Positions 55,447 through 64,000 of a stretch of 64,000 bases of DNA are shown here, in pieces (positions within the stretch are counted from its first letter, which is position 1; every line of letters begins with the position of its first letter). Both the position numbers and the translations under genes were made by a program. This DNA is from Tilletiopsis washingtonensis. Taxonomy: Eukaryota; Basidiomycota; Exobasidiomycetes; Entylomatales. The notes under the pieces were generated by a model. It had not been told where the DNA came from. It made no database searches and saw only the letters and a program-made list of their open reading frames with translations. The DNA is taken from positions 69,461 through 133,460 of the forward strand of contig NW_020312025.1 of the NCBI RefSeq assembly GCF_003144115.1, read 5' to 3'.

Positions 55447-56970
55447 TTAGCGGAGCAGGCCGGGGATGACGTTGCCGCCGAGGAGGCCGCCCTTGCCGTT
55501 GTCCTTGTTGTTGCTCAGGATGTCGAGGCCGAGGTCGAGGCCGCTGGCGTCGACGAGGCTCGACTTGCTCTCGCTCTTCTGGTAGCAGCAGCGCTGGCCG
55601 GCGCCGCAGCTGGCGTCCTTGGCCTTGACCTTGCGCGAGTCGGTCACCTTGCCGTTGTCCGAGAGGATGCTGAGGTCAATGGTGATGTCGGAGAGGTCGA
55701 TGAGCGTGCTCTTGCTGTACGAGCTCCAGCCGCTCGGGCACGAGGCGGCCTTGTTGGCGCGCTGCCAGCAGCACTGCTTGCCGCTGGCGCAGCGCGCATC
55801 CTTGGCCTGCACGGTGCGCTGCTCGGTGGCCTTGTTGCCGGAAAGCACGCTCAGGACGACGTCGAGGCCGGAGAGGTCAACGAGGCTGCTCTCCGAGTAG
55901 CTCGACCAGCCAGTAGGGCACGACTCGGAGCGCTTCCAGCAGCAGTTCTGGCCCGCCTCGCAGTTGGCGTCCTTGGCCTTGAGGGTGCGCTCGTTGGTCG
56001 GGTTGTTGCCAGAGAGGATGGAGAGCACGATGTTGGCGTCGGAGAGGTCCACGAGCGTCGACTTGGAGTACGACGACCAGCCCGAGGGGCACGTGTTGGG
56101 GCCGCGCTTCCAGCAGCACTTCTTGCCGTCCTGGCACGTGGCGTCCTGAGCCTTGACCGTCTTCTCCTCGGTAGCCTGGTTGCCGCTCAGGATCGAGAGC
56201 ACAATGTCGGCGCCGGAGAGGTCAACGAGCGACGACTTGCTGTACGAGCTCCAGCCGGTGGGGCAGGAGTGGTGCGACGGGTTCGGGTTGGGCTGGTAGA
56301 CGTGCGGCGGCTTGGGCTTGGGCGTCCAGTCGTTGCCGTGGTCGTGGTCCTTGCTGGGCTGCTGCGGCGTGGGCTTGTAGACGTGCGGGGGGTTGTAGTT
56401 GCCGCCGTTGCCGCCGTTGCCGCCGTTGCCGCCGCAGGTCGTGCGCTTGACGCACATGCAGCGCTCGTCCTTGGTGTTGCGCGCCCAGAAGGGGCTGTTG
56501 TCGTTGCCGCGGCGCTCGAGGATCTCCTCGTCGGAGCGCTTGCTGACAAAGTAATTGTTCTGGCTCAGAATGTCGACGAGCAGGTCGAGGTCCGAGGCGT
56601 CGACGAGAGTGCTCTTGCTGCTCGACACCTGCGTCACGTCGGGCGCCTGCTGGCGGTAGTGCGGCTCGCGCTTGTCGAGCACGTCGACGACGGCCGTGAG
56701 GTCGCTGAGGTCGATGAGCGACGACTTGCTGCTCGAGATCTGCGTCACGTCGGGGCGACGGTCGTAGTCGTTGTGGCGCCACGTGGGCTCGGGCTCGCGC
56801 TTGAGGATGTCGACCACAGCGGTGAGGTCGCTGGCATCGACGAGCGAGCTCTCCGAGTGCGAGATCTGCGTCAGCTGCGGACGCTCGTTGTTCCAGCGGC
56901 GCGGCGACGGCGCGGCGGCGGCCGACGAGATGGCGAGCGCCAGCAGGGAGAAGGCGGCGAACTTGGTCAT
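55447..56970 (-). CDS. Secreted repeat protein with probable Kex2 sites and four cysteine modules
   Basis: Single exon, 507 residues. Signal peptide MTKFAAFSLLALAISSAAAA, then PSPRR, a probable Kex2 site. Next come three cysteine-free repeats of about 40 residues with SSLVDASDLTAVVDILKR-like cores, separated by KR or RR. A Gly/Asn, Pro/His/Lys-rich linker follows (residues about 160-235). Then four modules of 58-60 residues run C-x42-C-x5-CC, each starting CP[TS]GWSSYS; the first two end CCWKR. A final core SSLVDASGLDLGLDIL and a Gly-rich tail close the protein. The S[ST]L[VI]DxS core occurs eight times in all. Kex2 in the Golgi could release several peptides. I recognise no family; Kex2-processed repeat proteins and repellent-type cell-wall peptides are the nearest concept. 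The Met at 56970 is chosen because it starts the signal peptide. Confidence 0.9.
   Translation of the reverse strand: MTKFAAFSLLALAISSAAAAPSPRRWNNERPQLTQISHSESSLVDASDLTAVVDILKREPEPTWRHNDYDRRPDVTQISSSKSSLIDLSDLTAVVDVLDKREPHYRQQAPDVTQVSSSKSTLVDASDLDLLVDILSQNNYFVSKRSDEEILERRGNDNSPFWARNTKDERCMCVKRTTCGGNGGNGGNGGNYNPPHVYKPTPQQPSKDHDHGNDWTPKPKPPHVYQPNPNPSHHSCPTGWSSYSKSSLVDLSGADIVLSILSGNQATEEKTVKAQDATCQDGKKCCWKRGPNTCPSGWSSYSKSTLVDLSDANIVLSILSGNNPTNERTLKAKDANCEAGQNCCWKRSESCPTGWSSYSESSLVDLSGLDVVLSVLSGNKATEQRTVQAKDARCASGKQCCWQRANKAASCPSGWSSYSKSTLIDLSDITIDLSILSDNGKVTDSRKVKAKDASCGAGQRCCYQKSESKSSLVDASGLDLGLDILSNNKDNGKGGLLGGNVIPGLLR
55590..56265 (-). repeat. Four tandem 58-60-residue cysteine modules
   Basis: Direct repeats of about 174-180 bp inside the secreted protein gene. 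Copies 1-3 are closest to each other (CPTGWSSYSKSSLVDLSG type); copy 4 is more diverged. Likely grown by unequal exchange. Confidence 0.9.
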
Positions 56971-59900
56971 CGTGAGGAGGTGTGTGGTGGTGGAGGTGCT
57001 TCGGGTGAGGTGTCTTGGTGTGGGTGTCTGTTGGTCGATGTCGATGTCTTGTTGACTGGGTGGTGCGGCGTCGAGGTCGGGTGAGGACGAGGAGGCTGGG
57101 TACCGAGAGAGAGTGTGAGGAGACAAGAGAATGTGTTGGTAGGGATACAGTTAAGGAGCCGAGAGCGAGAGACCGGAGACCTGGAGAGGGAGAGGCGAGA
57201 AGCTGGAGTGGATGAGGAAAAAAAGAGGGAGAGGCGGTGGCCGGGGCTGCCTTATGTATCTGTCGGAGCGGGCGCAGGAGTGGCCCATGCCGGGCGTGGC
57301 ACTGTGACAGCGCTGCTGCTTGGGCCCAGGGGTCGCTCGTGGCATGGCATGGTGCGTGTTGCTCGCTGCGATGGCGGCCTGCGCGCCTGCGCCGAGCCGT
57401 TGAGCGAGCCGGAGGGCGTCTGGGCGGCGGCTGCGGGCTGCGCTCAACGGCTCGGGCGTGCGAGGGCGAGGAGCGCAAACGAAGGCAAGGCACGGCACGG
57501 CAAGGCATGACAGGCACTGGCGTGTGTGTCGAGAGTGAGGGCGGTGCAGAGCCGAGGTGCGAGCTGCAGGGCAAGCGTTGGACTGTCTCGCGCGCCGGTG
57601 CGAGGAGAGCGCAGGTCTGGGAGGGGGCGAGCGCGCGACCTTAGGCTGTGCATGGCGCTGCAACACGCCGGCGCCGCTTGTTTGCACACGAGGTTGGCAG
57701 GCCGCGGCGTCGACGCTGTGTCGCAGTGCCCGTGCTGCACCGCAGCCGCCGCTTGCCCTGCGCCCAGCCATCGGGAAGCTCGCGCCCGCTGCGGCCGGGA
57801 TGAAGGAGCAGAGGCGGCGGCTGGCGGCTGGCGGCTGGCGGATGCGAGGGAGCTCCCTGCGCCCTGCGCCCTGCGCCTGAGGCACGCGTCGCCGCCAGCA
57901 CCAGCGCGAAGGAGGGCAAGCAAGGACGCCGCGCTAGCGTCTCTTCGCGCCCCCCTGAGGCACCGCACAGCAGCGCATCCCTCCGCCGTGCGCCGTCGGG
58001 CTCTTGCCTGCATGCTCTGCCTGCCAAGGGGCCCACCGCTGCTACCGCTGCTGGACGCTGCTGCGCCGCGGGTGCAGCGAGGAGGCCGAGAGAGCAGGGA
58101 GGATCGCCCGTGCAGCAGCATCCAGCTGCAGAGCGTCGCGCGCATCGAGGCGGCTGCTGCGGCCGCGGCGCAGCACAGCATGGCCGGATGCGCCTCGCCA
58201 CCGCGCAAGCCGCCGCTCGCCGTGCACGCCGAGCCGCTGCTCCGCGCAGCCTGCGCCCTTTTGCCGCAGCAGCAGCAGGCAGGACGCAGCCCGGGCGCAG
58301 CGGTGGGCGTGCGTCTGCGTCAAGGGCAAGAGCAGGCGTGGGTTGCGAGTCTGAGGGCTCAGCGTCAGGCAGCACCGCAGCCATCGCCGTGAGCATCCGC
58401 ATGCTGCGCTGCCCGCACCCGGTGCATGCTAGCGCCGTGTACCTGAGATGAGGCACGCCCAGCGGCTAGTCGCGCATGGCGATGCGGACGTGGTGGCGAG
58501 GGCGAGAGGGCGAGAGCAACGCGCGCGCGGCTGCGGTTGCATGCTGCCATCTCGGGCGGCGCGCCGCCGTCCCGAGGCGAGGAGACCCGAGGCCAAGCAC
58601 CAAGGGTGACCAATGATCGCCTGCATTGCAGCTGCGTGCTTCCTTCAGCCCCCTCGTGCTGCGGCCTCCCTGATGCCTCATGGCTGCCGATGCCTACTCG
58701 ACTGGCTGCCGCTGCTTCCCGCTTCCCGCGGCCCCTGCGCCTGCGCGGTGGGCGTAGCGGCCAAGCGCTGCCGCGCCTCCTGCGTCTCGCGGTCGCGCGG
58801 TGCCGCGCCCGGTAGCGTGGGCCCCTTGCGCGAGGCGCGCGACGCGTTGGCGCTGCGGCCGCGCCGCCTACGCCGCAGCGGCTGTGAGAGCCTGAGCCAG
58901 ATGCAGCCTGCATCTGCGCCGAGCCGCCGACCCGAGCGCCGAGATCGTCGCTCACAGCCAGCATCAGCACACAGCTGCAGCAGCAGAGACGCAGCGCCGG
59001 GCAGCTCTCTCTGTCTCAGCACACGCCTTCTTGCCCAACGCGGCAGGCGCCCTCCATCCTCCAACCCAGGCTACGCGGCACGCAGCTGTCAGGGCTTGCC
59101 TAGCATCGCACGAGAGCTTCGGCAGCATGCGTCTTCAGCGCTGCGAGGCATGTGCAGTGCAGTCACGCTTGCGCTCCATTGCGAAGAGCGTGGGCAAGTG
59201 CATGCGTCTAGCATGCGGCCAAAGCGTTCGCCAAGCGAATCGTCGGAGGCGCGCGCCCGCTCAAGCAGCGAGGAGCAGAGGCGGCCGACTTGCGATGAGC
59301 CGCTCGGGAGGCAGTTGCGAGCGGGCAACAGCGGATGCCGCAAGGGTTGCAACGTCGGCTCTCCAAGACGGCAGGGGGAGAGACGGGCAAACGTGCCGTG
59401 AGGGGAAGAGGGTCGGCACGATGCTGACTGCTGGAGCCGGCGGCATCGAGCAAGGACACCGCACGGTCTCAAGCTCAGCTTCCTGCGTCCACGGCAACGG
59501 GGGGAGCAGAGGATGCGGCGTCTTTGCTTTGCCGCGGAGGTGGCAGAGCGCAGGCTTCTCATGCGAGCGGGAGAGCGGCAAGGTGGAAGGGGCAGCATGC
59601 AGGCGCGAGGGCACGCTGCCCCGCTGCGTCCTGCGTCCTGCAACCTGCAACTTAAAGCTTCGGGCCAGACACGCCTCCTCGCTTCAACGCCCGCCTCCCC
59701 CTTCTCCTACGACGTTGGCATGCTGCATGCGGCGTGTTGACCTGAGAAAGACTCTCGAAAACCGCGGAGTAGCCTGCTTGAGCCCTCCATCCTCCTTCGC
59801 AGCTGAGCGCCGTGGGCCGCAGCCGAGGTCGGCGTCGTTCGTCTGATCCCGCTGCTCTCGATGCGTGTGCGCCGGGAGCATGTCTCAGCTTGCACGGTCC

Positions 59901-60200
59901 ATTGCAGGCACGCACGCCCAACCGCTTGCACAAAAAGATCCTTTCGACGGTGCCGCAAGGCTGATGGAGTGACTGCGTCTGAGCCGTACACTTGTTGCAT
60001 ACATACGAAGGGGTACGCAGAGCGTGCGGCGGCTTGCTCCGGTCATTCAGTGTGCGGCCCTTCAGGAGCGCACATCTCGAAAGCAAGTCGTCTATCGCAT
60101 GATCGACGAACATCTACCCATCGTCTGATCCCTTGACGCCGCACGAAGAGGAACACAAGAGACGCGGTCTTCTTCTGTGGCCAGGTGGGTATCTGATTAC
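56971..60200. other. 3.2 kb gene-poor stretch
   Basis: Upstream of the repeat-protein gene (CT/GA-rich leader near 57000-57240) and downstream of the TatD gene. Many long frames exist but all are Arg/Ala/Cys-rich with no paired splice sites or domain. No tRNA or transposon ends were recognised. An undetected small gene is possible. Confidence 0.45.
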
Positions 60201-61633
60201 TCATATAAGCCCAAACAGCCACTTCGCATTCTCCGTCGTCCTCCTCGCGACCTCCTCCACTGGCACCGACTTCAAGTGCGCCACCACAACAGCAATCTGT
60301 CCCAATGCAGCCGGCTCATGTCTGCCCTTTACAGCGCGCTCGGCGCTCCACTTTTCCTTCTTGACTTGCGCTGGGAAGAAGGGCGAGTGTGGGTGTGCGG
60401 CTTTGTATGCGGCAAGGATGGAGGCTGAAGTGTGCGAGGGACGCGGTTCACACCACGGCGCATCTGCCAAAGGGGGGGCTTCGTCAGCGTTGTTGAGTGA
60501 GTAAGCAGGGGAAGGAGAGCGGACGTACCCGTCTCGATGAGCAACCTCTCGAGTGGAATGGCGGCAACGACGTCCAGATTCTCCTGCGTCTTCAACGAAC
60601 AGCCGTTGACGCCGATGTAGAGGCCCATGTCCAGCAGCTCCTTGGCCTCTACCATCGTGCCGGTGAAGGAGTGCACCACGCCCCATCTCGCGCCTCTCCC
60701 CTCCTCTCTGCCCTCGCTGGGTGCAGCGAGAGGAGAGCCCGCTTGTTGCAGTGTCTCCAAGTGGGGACGCAGCACTTCGACGAAGTCGGCATGCGCGGCG
60801 CGCGAGTGCAGAAAGAGAGGAAGCGGGTACTTGCTTTGAAGGGTTAGTTGGAGGGAGAAAGCGGAGCGCTGCAGAGCGGAAGGGGCGAAATGAAGACGAT
60901 CATAGTCTTCGGTAGGCAGCGTGAGCACATGCGAGCGTGCGCCTCGACGTCCCTTTCTGCCCGCATTTCGAGGCGAGAGGCGAGAGGTGTCATGCCTCCA
61001 ACTCACCGAGTCCGCATTCACCAATCGCCCTGACCTTTCCCTCTCCCTTTTCAAGCACCTCTTCCAGCTCTCTCACCAACCCCTGTTTTCCCTGCGCATG
61101 CTCCTTGAACTCGCCGGCCCTTGTAGGGTGTACACCAACAGTAGCGTACAGATCGTCATGCTGCGCAGCCAACTCGAGCGCGGCACGCGATTCGGACAGG
61201 CTGCCGCCAGTGATGAGCTGAGCGACGACGTGCGAGGCGCGTGCGCGGGAGAGGATGGAGGAAAGATCGGCTAGATGAGAGTTGGAGTGAGCGGGAAGAA
61301 GAAAGAGGTGGGGAGAAAGAGGATGAGAGCGTTTGCACTCCGCACTCGCGACCCTACGACGCCGCCGCGCTGCTGACGACACGCGGGTGGCGCAACGTGC
61401 TCTGCACTCAGCCCTGAGGGTCTCTGAGCTTGCCCATCGATCTGTGCTGTCCCTCCGCGTACATTCGGCCAGGAAGCCAGTAAATACGTACGAGGATGAG
61501 CGTGTTTCCCATTGTACACGCCCTGGTACATGGGGTCGAGCAGGTTGATGGCTACATCGATCATGCCCGGCATGCCCCGCTGCTCGTCGGCAGTCGCACT
61601 GGCAGCGCTTGAAGAAGAAGAGGAAGCAGCCAT
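60201..61633 (-). CDS. TatD-family metal-dependent deoxyribonuclease
   Basis: Four exons: complement(join(60201..60463,60529..60906,61007..61270,61492..61633)), 348 residues. TatD enzymes are TIM-barrel DNases acting in DNA fragmentation and repair; fungal and animal relatives are YBL055C and TATDN1. Motifs: MIDVAINLLDPMYQGVYNGK (N-terminal metal region), LITGGSLSESRAALELA, YATVGVHPT, AIGECGLDYDRLHF (metal-binding Glu; read across intron 2), PLFLHSRAAHADF, GVVHSFTGT, LYIGVNGCSLKT, LLIETDAPW (read across intron 3) and RRTTENAKWLFGLI at the end. Length suits the family. A Ser/Gly-rich insert (about residues 215-230) sits before VVHSF. Intron 1 is 221 nt; the others are 100 and 65 nt. Confidence 0.94.
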
Positions 61634-62861
61634 GGTGCCCACGCGGCGGCGGACGAGGCGAGTCGAGGGAGCGAGGGACGCGACGCGCCGGGCGTGACTG
61701 CACGCCGTGCGCACAGGCAAGCGCCGAGGGAGAGGCAGAGACAGGATGACTAGCTGGGGGCGCACGGTGGAGCGGGGGACAGCGAGGCGAATGTGTGGGG
61801 GCCGATGGGCCAGCGTCGTCGAGGGTGTGGGGGTGAGAGGCAGAGCGCGGCGGGCGCCGCAAGCGGCCGCCCCGAGGTGGAGGCGGGGGCGAGAGCGCGT
61901 CACGTGCGCCTGCCGACGCTTTGCCCGGGGCGTGGCTTCTCTTCGTGCGCCGTTCCTCAGCACCAGCAAGGCCTCGGGCTGAGTACCCACCAAGAGTGAT
62001 GAAGAAGACGTATGGCTACATTTTGAGCGCAAACCGCCGCTCAATGCTATGCTGTGCGTCTCACAAAAGGCAGAGAGCGACGCCGCCACCACGCGCCTTC
62101 GCGCCGCGGTGCAGCAGGCTCGCTCGTGTGCTGAACGGCGATGGCATCTCTTCCAAGCCGACTCGCAAGCCACCTGCTTTCTGAAACCGCTCCCTTCGCT
62201 CAGTACAGTCTGCTCTCCGCTTGCGTGTCGGCACGGCGAGAAGGAAGATGTGGGTGACACTCGAATGGCCAGGGCAGCGAAGCGGCCGGCGCCTGCCCTG
62301 CCTCCGCCAAGGCAACGCGCGATGCGACATTTGCTGGTGCTGCCGTCTGCGCAGCCTGAGAGCAGAAGGCCTCGCAGCAGCCTGCGCCGGACCGACGTCC
62401 GAGCGCCGAGCGCACAGCACGGTGCGCCGCTTGGCGCCGCGCTCCGGCGTCGGTGCGGATGCGGGCCAGCGAGACGAGGCTGTCGGGGCGCCGGCTTGCC
62501 GCACTGCCAGCTCGGACCGAGCGTCCGGCGCGCCGGTCCGAGCTCCGGCGCTTGCTTGCCCGGCCCGTGCTCTCACGCCCTGCGCCTTGGCCGTCGCCGG
62601 CGAACTCGGCACCAGGCGCGCCGCGAGTGTGCCGCATCATGCACCGGCGAGGAGCCCATAAAGCGCCTCGTTCTTGCCCACCACCGGCTCCGCTCTCGCC
62701 GCTCTTTCCCCGCACACTCTCCGCTTCACCTTCGCCTTCTCGCTGCCAGCCACCGTCGCACCCTCGCTCTGCGCAGCAAGCGCACTCCTCAGCCACTCCC
62801 TCAAGCGTCCCACTGCGCACCTCCTTGCATCGCCGCCCGCCCGCCCAGCCGACGCTCCAGC
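61634..62861. promoter_or_regulatory. Divergent region between TatD and gluconokinase genes
   Basis: About 1.2 kb between divergent start codons. Promoters of both genes are expected here. No frame or RNA gene is supported. Confidence 0.4.
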
Positions 62862-64000
62862 ATGCCCGTCCCGACGCCGGCCTATGCTCCGCCCACGCTC
62901 GCGCCCGCACTTGCTGCCGCGCGGCGCGTGCTGGACGAGGAGAGTGGCAGCACGCGACGCACGCTCTTTGTCGTCATGGTGAGTGAAGGGCCACCCTCGC
63001 ACCTCGAAGGGCGGCGCGCCGAGTGAACGGTGCAAGTGGCGGGCAAGATGAGCGCCAAGCGCCGGCGCTGCTGGCGAGGCAGAAGTGAAGCAGAGAGTGC
63101 GAGAGGGAGCAAGGGCACATGGGCGCGCCGACAGTGGCGCAGCGTCTGCACCGAGACGCGCTCTTCAGCTCAGACTTGCACGAGAGGCGCCTCACGAGAG
63201 AGAGCGCAGCGCTTGCTTTGCGGCGTTGCTGAAGGAACAGGAGAGCGGCGTGCGAGGCGAGGGCAAGAGTGGGCGAAGGCGCGCGCGTCCGACTCTTGCT
63301 CGCCTCCCATCGCCTTCGCCTTTTCTCTCTCCTTCTCTCTTCTTCTCTCTTGCCTGCCCAACACTCGGCGCTCCCGGATCCCTCTTCCGCACGCCTTCAT
63401 CTTCTCGTCTCTGACGCGCGCCACTGCAGGGCACTTCTGGCTCCGGGAAATCCACGCTCGGCTCTGCGCTCGCATCCTCTCTCCGATGTCCCTTCATCGA
63501 CGGCGACGACCTGCACCCGCCGGCCAACGTGCGCAAGATGGCATCAGGCGTCGCATTGGACGATGCAGATCGACTTCCCTGGCTGCGCCTCGTCAGAGAG
63601 AAGGCGCTGCAATTGACGGCAGGAGAGGGAGGAAGCAAGGAGAGAAGCGCAGAGGATGAGCCGACGAGGATGGAGAAGGAGAAGAGAGAGCTGGCCGAGG
63701 TCAGAGAGACGAGTGGATTGGGAGAGGAGCAGGCTAAGGCGCCAAAGGTCGACGCAAGTGCCGTGGAGGCTTCGACCGCCAACTCGAACTCGACGACAGG
63801 CACGACATCGGCATCGCAGAGCTCGAGAGTGGTGGTGATTGCCTGTTCCGCACTCAAGCGTAGCTACCGCGACGTTCTTCGCGGCTCTTGCTGCTCTCTC
63901 GCCTCCTCCTCCTCCCCGCCGTCCTCCTCCTCAGCCGCAGGCGTCGACTCGGCATCGTCGAACGACGCACTGCGAGTGATCCACATCTACCTACGCGTCG
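62862..64000 (+). CDS. Gluconokinase, partial (runs off window end)
   Basis: Phosphorylates gluconate to 6-phosphogluconate for the pentose phosphate pathway. Exons: join(62862..62978,63430..>64000), 229 residues present. The 39-residue first exon ends LFVVM and joins through a 451-nt intron to GTSGSGKSTLGSALA (P-loop), then FIDGDDLHPPANVRKMASG (GntK gluconate site), LDDADRLPWL and, further on, VVVIACSALKRSYRDVLRG. Between LPWLRLVREKALQL and VVVIACSALK there is a polar insert of about 65 residues rich in Glu, Lys, Ser and Thr that ordinary gluconokinases of about 180-200 residues lack. A second Ser-rich insert follows YRDVLRG. The frame is open through position 64000. Confidence 0.92.

Noticed and set aside
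55258-57084. 608-residue plus-strand frame opposite the secreted repeat protein
   Set aside because: Val/Ala/Leu/Arg repeats mirror the minus-strand repeats. The minus frame has a signal peptide and regular cysteines.

Overview
This window reads as nuclear DNA of a filamentous or dimorphic fungus, most likely a basidiomycete and plausibly a member of the Ustilaginomycotina; the clade is inferred from gene content and style, not from a search. The DNA is very GC-rich. Genes lie on both strands with short intergenic gaps. Most introns are 48-65 nt, with GTGAGT-like donors, a CTGAC or CTAAC branch site and a CAG acceptor. Because of the GC content, long meaningless open frames occur opposite and between the real genes. 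I resolved 20 protein loci, nearly all as phase-checked exon chains. I saw no rRNA, tRNA, CRISPR array or transposon.

Region 1-37.9 kb is mostly conserved housekeeping genes: the glycogen debranching enzyme (its 3' part lies outside the window), a four-span membrane protein, a large disordered protein with a possible PP1-docking motif, a 1,728-residue forkhead factor, a DENND6-type Rab exchange factor, the POL32/POL3 pair, the DED1 helicase and a RIM2-type mitochondrial carrier. POL32 and POL3, two subunits of DNA polymerase delta, start 263 bp apart and back to back.

Region 38.2-57 kb looks like an accessory island. It holds four tandem minus-strand members of one F-box-like gene family (one with an internal deletion) and a fifth member inverted beyond the condensin gene BRN1. 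It also holds a GDP-mannose pyrophosphorylase of bacterial type with fungal introns and a new N-terminal extension (a transfer candidate), a 76-residue secreted cysteine-rich protein, and a secreted repeat protein with probable Kex2 sites and eight copies of one motif. F-box proteins normally choose targets for SCF ubiquitin ligases. Secreted repeat and cysteine-rich proteins usually act at the cell surface or on a host or competitor.

Region 57-64 kb has a 3.2 kb gene-poor stretch, then a TatD-family nuclease and a gluconokinase that runs off the end.

The most notable items are the bacterial-type ManC gene, the F-box family with its invariant exon plan and NAT[DE]PP motif, the eight-copy secreted repeat protein, the hidden small secreted protein, and the divergent polymerase-delta gene pair.
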